Of a DNA stretch of 64,000 bases, positions 11,500 through 24,285 are shown piece by piece. Below the pieces are notes generated by a model that saw nothing but the letters and a program-made list of their open reading frames with translations, did no database searches and was not told the DNA's origin. The translations under genes and the position numbers were made by a program. Position 1 is the stretch's first letter. Every line of letters begins with the position of its first letter. This stretch comes from Hofstenia miamia (Eukaryota > Xenacoelomorpha > Acoela > Hofsteniidae): NCBI GenBank assembly GCA_900660155.1, contig CABFPE010000196.1, positions 546,974 to 610,973 of the forward strand, written 5' to 3'.

Positions 11500-12255
11500 T
11501 TTGAATAATGATTTTTATTAAATTGAATTAAGAATTGCCCAATTTTCAATTGGTTTCTCTCAAATACATTTAAAATTGAAATGCAATTAAATTCACTTAT
11601 ACCTACATGTACAATTTCTGAAAACACTGAACATGCTGAAAGCATTGACTCAATGAAAACAATTTTGAAAACACTATTACACTTGAGGCCTTATATGGGT
11701 TAATGCTTGCAGAGTGTACATTTGGATGATTCATAACATTGACCTATGAAGAACAAACTGAATGCTCTAACACAGAAGATTCTTTTGCTTTTTACTACAC
11801 TTCAAGCACACTTATGAAACAAAAAGCTTTTAGGAGTAAAGTTCAATATACCTTTGTGTTTGATGCAGACATAGTTATCAGTAAATTATATTCTCAATTC
11901 TCTTAAATAAATTTTTGTGATGAAGTTCGATATATTTGTTAGTAAGATTTACAATATTGGAAGCTGTTACAAAATTACTCATCTGCATGAAAGAGTTTTG
12001 AAGCAATCATTTCATGAAAAAATTACAGATTCAATAACTAGCATTTCACCAAGCGAATCCAGTATCAACAAAATAATTAATTGTGTCTAGATCCTGCCTT
12101 TATTCCATAATGGTACAAAACATGAAATTGCAAAGTATGAAAATCATAAGTTATGCCATGCCGATGTGCATAAATTTTCTATATTAATATATTCTGCTAA
12201 GGTTATTAAAGCACCACCTCTACATCTTATCTTTTCACTACGTTAGGGATTATAA

Positions 12256-12780
12256 TCAGTATTTTTTAAAATTTAGAGGTTGTACAAAACCCAAACTTAA
12301 ATTGTGATTATCAAAATTAAAAAATGTAAACAAATTATATAGAATACTTTTGCCAATATCTAAAAATAATGACATGTTCTTTCCAAAAATGGATTTGAAA
12401 AAAGAGACAACTGCCAATAATGTCAATGGAAAAGTCCAAGGCATTCGCATAGCAAATGTCTCAAACGGCGAAAAAATATCAATCTGACCACGGAATCCAA
12501 GCATGCCTTCTTCTAATGAGAACAACAAGACATTGAGTTATAGAAAAGCGATCATCTTGAAAATCATAACTGGGGAAGAATGTTGTATCAGAGGTCACAC
12601 AATCAAGATATCCAAGGATCATCCTTCAAATGATATGTATGTAAAGGAATCTCTGCCAAAAAACAAATTAGATCCTCGCAGTTTTCCGTAAGAGAAATCC
12701 TCTGTTTGCCTACGGCAACATTAAATGCAAGGAAGGTAGTAGAGGAGGCAATACCAGCTGAGACGTTGACTTGAACACAG
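12256..12780 (-). pseudogene. Frameshifted relic resembling an ionotropic glutamate-like receptor
   Basis: Three minus-strand frames follow one another in the order of an iGluR ligand-binding lobe and pore. First (about 12602-12778): CEDLICFLAE...TYHL, like the GYCxDLLxxLAxxxxFxYxL block. Second: DRFSITQCLVVLIRRR, like the R/xVDFSxPxxxxGLxILxR block. Third (12256-12528): SPFETFAMRMPWTFPLTLLA, like the FLxPFsxxxW entry to M1, followed by a hydrophobic helix and a possible pore segment (KSILYNLFTFF). At least two frameshifts are needed, and no M3 (SYTANLAAF-type) motif is visible. Each match is weak alone; the order is what suggests the family. Confidence 0.3.
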
Positions 12781-13066
12781 GAAATGTTTATAGAAATTCT
12801 CGAATTGAATTATAAATTTAAAATTAAAACAAATTCAAAAATTATCAATATGAGCCCATGAAAAACTTACAAACTTACTAAAAGTTCGTAATACGTATTT
12901 AGAAATAAGCTGAAATACAGAATATGACAAACGCATTGGAATTTCGTTAAAAAAGTAGTGTTTACAGTTATATAAGCTAGAAAAGTAGTGTTTAACCTAT
13001 CTTGTTTTTGGTCATTGAGGTAATAAAAAGCGCTTCTTTAATCAAATTATAAGCAGACATGATCTA

Positions 13067-13230
13067 AGGGCAGTACATGAAATCTAGCTATTTTATGAAA
13101 GGAAGGTAAGTAAAACTTAGTGGGACTGCAAAGTATTGTAAAATGAGAGTAATGTATAAGTTTATCATTAGATTTAGTAAGAAAAAAGCCCTAGAAACTA
13201 ATGGGACCTAGAGGAAGATTAAGAAAAAAT
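13067..13230. repeat. 164-bp sequence repeated across a gap (left copy)
   Basis: Identical to 13252-13415 and separated from it only by 21 Ns. This is most simply an unmerged contig overlap. Confidence 0.9.
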
Positions 13231-13251
13231 NNNNNNNNNNNNNNNNNNNNN
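13231..13251. other. Assembly gap (21 Ns)
   Basis: Undetermined bases between two identical 164-bp ends. Confidence 0.99.
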
Positions 13252-13415
13252 AGGGCAGTACATGAAATCTAGCTATTTTATGAAAGGAAGGTAAGTAAAA
13301 CTTAGTGGGACTGCAAAGTATTGTAAAATGAGAGTAATGTATAAGTTTATCATTAGATTTAGTAAGAAAAAAGCCCTAGAAACTAATGGGACCTAGAGGA
13401 AGATTAAGAAAAAAT
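13252..13415. repeat. 164-bp sequence repeated across a gap (right copy)
   Basis: Exact copy of 13067-13230; see that entry. Confidence 0.9.
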
Positions 13416-14336
13416 ATCCTTATCTAAATAAGCTTTAACAGTTAATCTCAGTTGTGCAGAGATTTGCAAGTCAGTCATATGAGTGGTTTTTCCAAGGTAA
13501 TTTGAAGATACAATAATATCGCGTTGTAATTTGTACCTTGTCGGAGTTTTCCAGAGATTTTTGTTAGATTTTGCACAGCACCAATTTTAGTGAAAATGTT
13601 CGAAAAATACCCATGTTGTATAAAAAAGGCTTTATCAAAGCTTTCTATGACTAAAGAATTATTGTAATACAGCGAACATTGTATTCACTCTTAATGATTA
13701 GATTGACCTGTTTAAATATGATTTTTTACATACAAGATTTATCAAGATAAAATTGTAAAGCTAAGCTTTTCTCAAATCCCCGGTCTTCCACCAGATTCAT
13801 CGTAGGACTACCGAGAGATGGTGCACGGAGAAATTCCAAAATTTTTGTAATAATGTGATAAGAAAACATTGCCGATAAAATATTTAAAATTTAAATTGTT
13901 TAAAGACTGAAATATTCGAGTACACAGAAATGTTTTCCAATAAAGGACTGTAAATAGTTAATTCACTCTTTCGCATGATGTGACGTAGGTAAGTACTGAA
14001 ACAACTCCCAAAGTACTAAACACACTTTCAAGCTAAGTGGTAGAACTAGGCTATATTCCTGATTTATTAGCAATGGGTGTGGGGCTTACATAAAAGGAAA
14101 TACCACTTTCTATTAAAGTATTTAACACATCGCTAGGCATTTAGTTTTAATAAAGTTCACTCGCATTTCCTTTTATTTTCAACCTTCCCTATCAATATCA
14201 TCAGTGTATGTGTTAATTAATCTCACCTTTTGTCAAAGATCAAGGCATAGGACAGCATTTGTGTATGATAAACTTCATAATTCCAACACACAATGATAAT
14301 TTGTGTGAGCAATGAAACAAAGAAATTCACTAGGCA

Positions 14337-14377
<41 letters not shown>

Positions 14378-17214
14378 GAAAAAAAATATGGAGATCAAAA
14401 TAATAGCGGAAGAATTACTATCGAAAACAACTAAAGAATAATTGTTGCATTAGTAGAAATTAATAAAAATATGTATGAATTTTATTGAACATTATCGCTG
14501 ATAAAGAAAATGGAATTTTTATCTAGTCCGTAGAACAATGCGAAGTTTTAAAAAGCAAAAAACAAGTGCAACCCTAAAGAGATGTTCCATATATCACCAG
14601 TTTATTTTCGAAATTTTAAAATTTTTACATATTTAGACATTATATGCATAAACAATATACAAATTAAATTGGTATTGAAAAATTTATTTGTGATGAAACT
14701 CGTAATGAACATACTTAAGGAATTCAAAAGGATTTCAAAAATAAACTTGCTTGACGATCAAAATATCTTTTAATGTTCAAAAATGGCAATAAGTAATGAA
14801 ACGTTTATCATCACAATTTGTTCACCCAATATATTGTCCCTTCCATAGTTTGTACTCATTATCCCAAAAATACTGCTGCCATAGTCTTTTAATAGGACTT
14901 AAATTTCACAATCATGATTATTGCATTACAATATAATAAAGGCATTTTAACACGAATGGGCAAATGTGTCATTCAAATAATTGTAACTGCATTATTAACA
15001 GGTGTTTCTTTTTAAGAAATTTCCTTAGACATTGGACAGAAATATTCTTATCTGCAAATACTGACCCACAGGCTTGCACACAACACGAATACTCTTAAAA
15101 TAATATAGCAATAAATTTTTAGGCAAGATAGTGCGGTATCGATTTCGGGTACCAATGTACCGCAAGGGTCCTAGTACCAAAAGGTCATTAAGTGCTACAT
15201 TTTCCCATGTTTGACAAGATCAGAATAAAAATCAAATATAATTTTGGCAAATGTTTAGTAAATTTAGTAAATTAGACTTTTCAGGAATGCATTAAATGTT
15301 GTCTTTTGAGACAATTTTAATATTTTATTTTATTCTACCAGCATGGCTCGTAGATAAAGCATAAAAAAAGACTGAACTTAATCCTAAACATGAAAATAAA
15401 GCATTGCCTTTCTAATAGTTTGAGGGATTGGAAAATTTTTTAGAAATTGAAATATGCTATGAAATTTTCTTAACTTATCATCAATATTCTAGTTTCATTT
15501 GAGGGTATATATGTATGATACAATTATTCCAAAACTTTTATTTTCAGCTGCAGAAATTTCCGTAGTATTTAAAATTAAACTCTGTTTGTTCATTGCCCTA
15601 AGGCTAACCCTATTCAGGAATCTGAATCGCTTTATCTCCAGTAGTCAATTGATAATAGCAGCAAACGAGATATTATGATAAGAAGCTGAATTGGCGTAAT
15701 TTATTCTTTTAAATAAATCAAGCTAATTTTCTTTATTAATATTTAGAATAGTAAGAACAGAAAATTGTAGAAAGGTTTACAGTAGGCCCCTGCGAGTTCA
15801 TATTTTTATGTTCGAGTTGAGTTGGAACAATAACTCGCGAGTTTGAGGAGAGTTACAATTATGCTAAGATCTATTTGTCTCGTTAGGCTAAAATATATTT
15901 AACTGGGCTATCCTATATAAATGGAAGACAGAAACACAACGTGTTAAACTAAATAAGAGAACGCAAGCCTGATGACTTACAATTTGAGTCCATAGATTCT
16001 TCGACTGTCTAGGGAAAATTTGAAGAAAATAGATGGCATTCAAACTAAGATCGAGTTGGTTTCGAGTACTCGAAATGTCGTTTTGAGTTCCTAAACCTTG
16101 AATCGAGTTCGTGTATTCGAATTTCGAATACTTTCGGGCCCTATTTTATATCATATATATCTTTTTCAATTATTTCTAATGCTTATCTGTAAATGTGTAA
16201 ATCTCCATATCATTCGTTTCAATGGGGATTTATATTATATCAAGAAATTAATATTTATTAAGTGTGTCCTTGATTATATATATTTTCAAAGTTAATCGTT
16301 AAAGTTCTACTATTACTTATTAAGATTGCGTGCATTGTGTGCAAGCCTGTGGGACAATGTTGGCAGTCTGAAAACTTGAAATATTTCAGTCCGAGCTTTA
16401 GGATATGGCACGTAGGAAAACTTAAGAAAATTTTAGTAGGAAAGGTCTATATTTATTAATAATGCAGTTACAATTATATTGCTGTTAAGCGTGAATTATT
16501 CTGGCTTTAAATACAAAAGAGCGCTGGATACTATGGAAAATCGCAAGCTGCGGGCGCTGGATACAAATCCCATAGTATTTAGAGCCCATATATATATATA
16601 CATATATATATATCTTGTTAAATTAAAAAAAGTGTTCCATAATTCAATCGCCATCATAAAAATATAGAAATACTAAAGATAATTGGATATTGGAACTAAC
16701 TACATGTATGTGGGACAAGAACACCCAAGACAGCATAAAAACAGTACAAGCTAGTTATTAAATTACCTCAATTAAAATATTTATGTTTATTTTTGCAGCA
16801 AACATAGTAGCCAAAAGCTGGATATTTACGTGAAAAAATTATCAGTCAGTTTAGGGTGATTTCATGTGCACCAACATGCTTGAACACGTTTTATTCAGGT
16901 CATTGTATAATGTAAAACTATGATCGGCAAATTGCCCCAGTAAAAAAATCCTGCTCCAAAAACAACTTGCGATATCTTATTGCCACACATTTGTTCTATG
17001 GCATTTTTTACAGCACTACCCCACATCACCACTGACTGCCAACTATCTTAAATCCCTATTACCTAGACGATAAAGAATCATTTTTTTAAATTCCATCTTT
17101 ACTATTGCTCCCAATTGAAATGTAATGACAAACGTGATGCCAATATTTATTGAAAACATTATTAATAGAAAAACATAATTTCACTTTAACTCTATAAACT
17201 TTTCATAAAGCTAA

Positions 17215-17245
<31 letters not shown>

Positions 17246-17299
17246 GAATAGCATCAATAAATTCAGACAATAATGGACTCCTAGATTATTATACTATAA
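13416..17299. other. Intergenic AT-rich DNA with microsatellites
   Basis: No exon is supported. Contains (TA)n at 14341-14374, 16588-16612 and 17217-17245. A stretch at about 15780-16140 is rich in CGAGTT/AACTCG words and bounded by GGCCC/GGGCCC. It may be a degraded hAT-like MITE, but no target duplication was identified. Confidence 0.45.
14341..14374. repeat. (TA)n microsatellite
   Basis: Seventeen uninterrupted TA units. Confidence 0.95.
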
Positions 17300-18190
17300 T
17301 AATCTCGGATTACATAACAGAACACATATACACAAAAGTACATAAATTACAAAAACAAATCTTGCATGCTATGAATAAATTAGTATAGTACTACTTTAAT
17401 AACGAGTTATCGCATTGTCATCCTTACACAGTTTGTATTCTAGCAATGATTTACCAGAATATATTTTTGCTTAGGGACAATTTTTAAATGATTTTTAAAG
17501 GATATTCAGTATGACGAATTGTTTTGGAAAGAGAATCGTCCTCGAAATGCTTAAATTTTAAAGAATTAGGTAACTTCAATTTTTCTAAAATTCCTTTATT
17601 AGAACTTAGTCAAGGTTTTCTACCTTAGAAGAATTAAAAGTTATTGTATGTAAATTTAGACGTTAATAAATCTTCAGATTTGCATCATTTACCTTTCTTT
17701 ATAATTAAGAATTTTTTTCATACATTTGGCGACCACTTATCATTTGCAATTAATCAATACATTGTTGAAAACGAATTTCAGGAGATGATGAAAAAATCAG
17801 ATATAACACATTTATATAAAAATGGAGATCCCCTTATTGCAAAAAATATAGGCAAATCTCAATAACGAACCCTTTTACTAAATCACATGTATTTGAAAAA
17901 AATACTGCACATACAAAACAAACATCACCTTTACAATTGATCCAATTATGTCAATTATTGAAAAAATATTCTCAAGTAAATCCCAATTTTTATCCAGTTG
18001 CATATAATTTATAATTTTGGAGATTAAATTAAATTATGTTACATCTTCGTTTTGTCATTCACTCAGTCTTTGTTTACCGGTTTTAGACCGGTTTAAACCG
18101 ACCGGTCATAAAATACTAACCCGAGCCGACCTGTGCCGGTCTGACCGGTGCCGGTCACGTCGGTTGACCCGAGCGGTTTACACCTATGGT
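17300..18190 (+). mobile_element. Repeat family copy A: RT fossil with GACCGG-rich end
   Basis: The frame 17644-17865 reads as the start of a non-LTR RT: a helical segment ending in KKSDITHLYKNGDPL, the equivalent of the WKxAxVTPxFKKGDP block, then a broken NYRPIS block. It is followed by a terminal region (about 18070-18180) dense in GACCGG/CCGGTC words. The whole stretch is homologous, in inverted orientation, to about 50000-50960. Stops and frameshifts make it non-functional. Confidence 0.6.
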
Positions 18191-21100
18191 CTTAATCCTG
18201 CAATGTTATTTTGGAAATAAGTAACATGGACTCAAGCTACACAACTTTGCAGCTCAGCAAACGTGCAATATCCTACAAAAACAATCACAAACGAGCTTAG
18301 CATTGCTTATTTGTGCGGGTGCTGCGACAAATGTCTTCCAAGGAAAAATATCAAATAGAAACAATATTTTCCAAGTAGGCATTTATGATGTCTGAGTAGA
18401 CTTAATTCCTCAAAAGCCCATGGGATTATTCAATTACAGAAGTGCTAAGCATTATAATTTACAACTACTATGATGTTAACTATATTAATTTTATCATCTA
18501 TAAATTGGTTTCTTCAAAGTAGCGGACGAACTTTATCAGCAATGGGAATGAACAGATGATCTTCAATATTCTGTACTTCTTCTATGTTACCCTAATCATG
18601 CTTTGGATTTAGTCAGTTATTCAGGTGTGGACTTAATATATTGTGAATATACATATGTAGAGAGCTGCATAACTATTGGGTTTCCGAAATTGTCAAATTT
18701 GTTTATTAAGGATATTTTATCTAACCTTGGGTCTCTAATTTTTCGCTATATTTATATAAATATTTTATCAAATTGCTATTTCAGTTCCCAAAAGCTCCAA
18801 GTTCCAAATTTAGGGCTTAAATTTGTTTAAGTTTGCTTCAAGTAAAACATATTTCTATTTTCGGAGTCTAAATTTTTTGTCTTTTAGGGGCTCGATACAG
18901 AGATTAAGAGGCTAATTTCATAATAAACCAGAGATGGTTAGCTTAGATTTGATTTGATTTTGATAATTCATGAAATTTGGAATTCTAAGAAAAGCAATTT
19001 GACAATTATGGTCAGTTTATTTCAATTTTCGTTTAATCTTACTCCACAAGACTATAAAACCCATAAATGCAAATGAAGAATATATTTCTGAAAAAATATT
19101 CTCATTGAATTTGCAAATGATATTATTAGTAATATACTTAAGCTTTTCTGACGGTGCTAAGAATTTGATAAATACTTTGAGGTTATGTTTTTTTCAAGTT
19201 TTAATTTCTTCATCATTGAAAAACGTAAAATATACCGTTCTGCATGCACATTATTATTGTACAAAGATATCGTACCGAACAATAGCGCATAGCAGCATTT
19301 GATTCGAACTCATACAAGCTTACCAGCAGCCATCTCGGTTGTAATTAAACATCTAATCTAAAATTTTTAAATTGACGATATAATAAGTAATTGTAAATTT
19401 GATTCTATCTAACTGATGGATGGCCCAGATGTTGCGTACCTTTTGGAGTTCCATGTATATATTTGCCAGTTCATGCCTTTACTGCAAATTAATTATATTA
19501 ATACATGTTATCCCTTATATGTAACATATTTCCAATTCTGGAAGAGTGTCAAAAATTGAAAATTATATTATAAAATGTTCAGTTTGTAGAAAACTTAAGT
19601 TTATTGAGTTCCTCATCATTTAAATGAGGTGATCTTTCCAAAAATGGTGAAATAAGGAAAGATCTTTCACCACTACTGAAGTAAAGGAAATCCATGAGGC
19701 GTTATAGGATACAACAAGTTACTTCTAATTTTTTATCAAAATCCCTATTTTTTAGTGCTGGTAAATATCCTGTATTGCCAATTTAGTTAAGCTCATTTAA
19801 TGCTCTCATATTCCAAGCAAATTTCTTCAATATCTTGAAAAGGTGAAATCTTAATATTCAAGAAAATTCAAGTTAGATGCATCCCACTCAATTCATTAGC
19901 TACTTCCCGTGAGAATTTTCTTAAGGCTGAGGCCCACTTGCCTAATTATTTGAACTTAAACTAGGTATTTTTTTCAATTGATTTGGGTCAGCACTTGGGA
20001 TTTTGTCTCATGAGAAAAACGAATGGGGATTGAGTAATCATAACTCAATTGCAACTCTTAAAATAAATGATTGATTTCAACTAAATTTCTTCATTTGGCA
20101 ATGCGTGAAACAAAGCCGATCCATTAGGTGGTAAAAGATTTCGCATTTTCACAAACAAATTTGTGTTGTTTTTTACCCACGTAGAACATGTGATAAGGTG
20201 TAATTGTTTGATCATTTAGAAATTTGTTTAGACAGTTTAAAAAGTCATGTTACTGCTCATCTTCAATTTTTTTAACATCCAGTGTTCTATTTCTCAGTGT
20301 TGACTTTTGAAAAGCTTAAATTGCCCAATCCTACTGCAGTAAATCCCATAGGATTGAAGGGTCATCATAGGTCAAGATAACTTAAACTAAATATGCAATA
20401 ACTTACTTTCATCTAAGAAGAATCTTTCGTCTAATATTTTTGAGAAGAGCAGTAGCCAATTATCACGATTTTAACTTTTCAAAATTCAATTCTAGCCCAT
20501 TTTAATAAAGTTGATTGCTGCATACTTTATAACAGATTAACTAAATTTCATTTATATTAACATATTTAATAAGCATTTGACAGAGAGAAGAATTAAAAAA
20601 TGAGAGAAAGTATATTATTGCCGATCAAATGCATACGTATGTTTTTTTATTAGGCTTAAAATGACTTTCTTGGAAATGATTCAGTTTCAGATTGAGATCT
20701 AGAATACCATCAGAATTATGTTTTTATTTGCTAAAGCAGATGCATAAATTACATTAATAGAACACAATAAAAAATTGGTTATGTTTATTTTTCAGGATTT
20801 CTAGATTAAATCGATACTGCTGATTCCAAAAATACTTTTGCTCAGAACATTGTCTGAGAAAACGTTATGAGGGATTTTTTTACTGTAGTGATTTGAATTA
20901 CTGTTAGTTGGAAAATTTAATTCTTTAAAATTTGGTTTTAGATAAATTGGATTGGAAATTCGAAAGTACTTGTAGAAAATTTGTTTGAATTAAAATACAA
21001 GGTGGTATTGTATGTTTTTTTATTAAAAAAGTGGTGTTTTTTCAGTGATGCTTGTTGAATAATCACTCATAACTTTATAAAAAATAAAGGCAGCCACGAA

Positions 21101-23798
21101 AAAATTAAAATTTTGTACACTGTGACATTTATTAAATAGAACATCGTTAAAATATTCATTCCATGCTATATCAGCAAGAAATGTATTATCTAATTTGCCA
21201 ATTGTTTCAAATATTGGAAGTTCAAATGATTTGCTGAAAATACTATTTTTCTCCATTTTTTTCAAAGACATGGATCTTTGGCTATTTTTAGTTATTATTT
21301 TACATTATTTGCCCAATCTAATATTTTAATTTATTAATGGAAACCCTGCAAATTTTTACTAAATTAATCAAAGTATAAAAAAACTGAAAAATTTTAAATT
21401 TACTTTATGCTAGAGTTGAAAACAGGTAAACTTAAGCAGTCTGTGCAATCCTCTTTATAATTGACAATGAATTGTAGTAGTTTTGTTAGATAACTATACT
21501 GAATGCATTATATTTAACTGTTTTAATATTTACTTTCAAATTAGTGTGAGATATTGCAACACTCAAAAGAAGTATAAAAAGTTAGTTATTTCAATTTTTT
21601 GCGTTGTACTGTGGCCATCATGATAATGTAACTGAAAAATAGATCTCCTCTATTATAAATGTGATAAATTCTTTGAAATATTTATATTTCTTTAACACAG
21701 ATACATATTGACAAATGCATATGAATAATATTTCGAAAATAGAAACAATAATAAATATTTGTCAATTATAAAATTAATTTAACAATAATCCCATTTAATG
21801 CAATGGTTTTATCCATTTATATTGGATGTCTAATAATTGGTTCAGAATCAAAAATATTTTTAGAAAATTCCCTCCAAAATGTAATAATAAAAATATAATT
21901 TACAACAAGTCTGTCTAAATCTGTTCGTCTTCTTTCCGTTGTGAAACGTACCATATAAAAAGCCAATAAATGAAATTGAACAGTGTGTATAACGCTGGAA
22001 AAACTACTCTTGCACATTGGTTTATGAGTGACCTAAATTGAAATTGATTTAATTCTGATTAGGACCAATAAAAAAGTATAATCATATGAACTTTTAATTC
22101 AGTTGTATTTTGTCAGATACTTTTATATAAACCTTTATATTAAGAATATAACACCAAAGAGATTTTCACAAAAATGTATAATGACTTGGCAATTTTGGCT
22201 TCCTCACTAATTTGTTTGCTATCAATAAGATCAGAACCCTTTTTCTTACTTCTACAGATATGCACATATCGAAGATTTTCACATGAGTATGATAATTGCT
22301 AAGCAAATTCTAGATATCATAGTTTCAGACGTCTCTCCATAATGTAAAGCATATTTATTGCTAAGGTAGTATATTGGAGAATATTCTCTCTAGATTTCTT
22401 TACAAATAAGATACATATATAAGGTTGTTGTTGCTTTTTTCTTTCAAGTCACATTGCATTCAAAATACTTAAGTACTAATTGGGCCATAATTGAGTGACC
22501 AAAACTTCTAGAAATGCCGAAAATATCTGTAAAAATATCTGCAAAAAATTGTTGAAATTATCCTCATTTGTTGGTATTCTGAAAAGTTCCTGAAGATGCA
22601 GGCCTGACACATAAATTACACCAAAGAGTGTTTGCAAAATACTGAGAAAAATTTTCAGAAATGACCTATGATATTCTGAGTTTGGTTTATCCTATAAACG
22701 TATATTTTTAGATATACGTATACATTTAGGCTAGAAATAACATTCGTCTTTGTAAATTCTATCATACGAAATTCGTTAAGTCAATTGCATATGCTTAGTT
22801 AGAATGGAATATTGTTGGAATAGATACATTCTTAGAATACATAAAAAAGCCTTTGATATAAGCCTGACTGCTCTATCTGGATATGAATTATATCTTGTTC
22901 GTGCATGCATATTGTGAGTTTGGTCTATCATATAAACGTACATTATATATATATATATATAACATTTGTGTTCCCACATTCTGAGTTTGTTTAAATTAAT
23001 AAATTTCAATAATAAATTTGCAAGCAAAAACATCATTTTTCTGTGCAAATTTTATCCAAGTTGCATGAATTGCTAACAAATACATTCAGTTAACAAAATT
23101 CCATTTTAATGATAACAAATTTTTTCGAAAGAAAACAGCCATACTTAGTTCGAAAGGCTTAAATTGGATATTTTTGAAAATACTGGTATTGAGAAAAGTT
23201 AAGTAAGAATGCTGCTAGAAGAAAACATGCCATAATTAACTGTTTTGCTGAATGAAGAGTACATTGCTTTATATAAGATTGACAAAATTTTTGATGGCAT
23301 AAGTGAAATATGAGAAGTTTATAGCATATTCTCAAATCTTTCGTAGCATCTGATATTGGATATGATTCTAATTTGAAGATTCCCTAGACTTCAAAATATC
23401 AATTACGAGCGGCAAAATACCGTTTATTAAGTTTCACCTCTAATCTATTTTGATCTAACTATTCAGCTTAAGTAAAGTGAGTTATGTTATGGACACCTTC
23501 AAAGTACACATTGACTAAAATTTTGGGAATTAAGTGAATACCAACGATTGATAAATTCATTGATCTGAAGGGCCAGAATTGTTTGATGACCTTTCAGCCA
23601 TAGAAAAAGTAATTGTAAAGGCCCATTCACGAACCACTACAAAGTAAACGATTTCAACGTAAACTAAATCCAAATTTAGCGTTCGAAAGATCAATTTAAA
23701 AAGTTCAATGTTGATTAGTAAATAAATATCTTTTAACTTTAAATCCTTAATGAATCGAGATTTTTCTACTTTTCTTCAAAAATGGTTTGAGTACTGAC
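18191..23798. other. Intergenic, no recognised gene
   Basis: AT-rich sequence with only short frames. Nothing matches a family I know. A diverged pair of about 27-bp direct repeats (GAGTTTGGT.TATC.TATAAACGTA) lies at about 22679-22705 and 22916-22942, next to a short (TA)n at 22943-22961. Confidence 0.5.
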
Positions 23799-24126
23799 CA
23801 GACTTGTCAACGAGCCGACATTTCCAAGCTCGGCTCGTTTAAATTTTGTGTAAGTTCGGCTCGGCTCGGTTCGCCACATAAAATCTTTGAATGAGGCTCG
23901 TTTTAGCTTGGTATTTTTTTAAGAATATTGTGCTCAAAGAATTTTTTACATAGCTCTTCCCATTATTTAATAAACATTTTTTAAATAAGATTATAGGAAA
24001 GGCATACTGACTACAAAAAATAAGAAAAATCTCCATAACCAAATTAACAAACAGAACTATAAACTTGCTTTGCCTAAAATAGGCTCGTTTTGGGCTCAAG
24101 CTTGGCTCGGCTCGTTGACAAGTCTG
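23799..24126. mobile_element. hAT-like MITE with 20-bp perfect inverted ends
   Basis: The left end (23799-23818) begins CAGACTTGTCAACGAGCCGA and the right end (24107-24126) is its exact reverse complement. The neighbouring octamers GTACTGAC and ATCCTGAC agree at 6 of 8 positions, fitting an aged 8-bp target duplication typical of hAT elements. The subterminal parts are rich in GGCTCG repeats. The 328-bp element encodes nothing recognisable. Confidence 0.65.
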
Positions 24127-24143
24127 ATCCTGACAAATTTCTG
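24113..24143. repeat. About 31 bp duplicated across a gap (left copy)
   Basis: GTTGACAAGTCTGATCCTGA and the following bases recur immediately after the Ns at 24256-24285, which suggests the gap is an unmerged overlap or a tandem MITE end. Confidence 0.85.
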
Positions 24144-24255
24144 NNNNNNNNNNNNNNNNNNNNNNNNNNNNNNNNNNNNNNNNNNNNNNNNNNNNNNNNN
24201 NNNNNNNNNNNNNNNNNNNNNNNNNNNNNNNNNNNNNNNNNNNNNNNNNNNNNNN
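24144..24255. other. Assembly gap (112 Ns)
   Basis: Undetermined bases flanked by the same short sequence on both sides. Confidence 0.99.
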
Positions 24256-24285
24256 GTTGACAAGTCTGATCCTGACAAATTTCTG

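Noticed and set aside
19285-19335. GATTCGAAC box suggesting a tRNA or SINE
   Set aside because: The B-box-like word stands alone. No cloverleaf, A box or poly-A/T tail could be matched.
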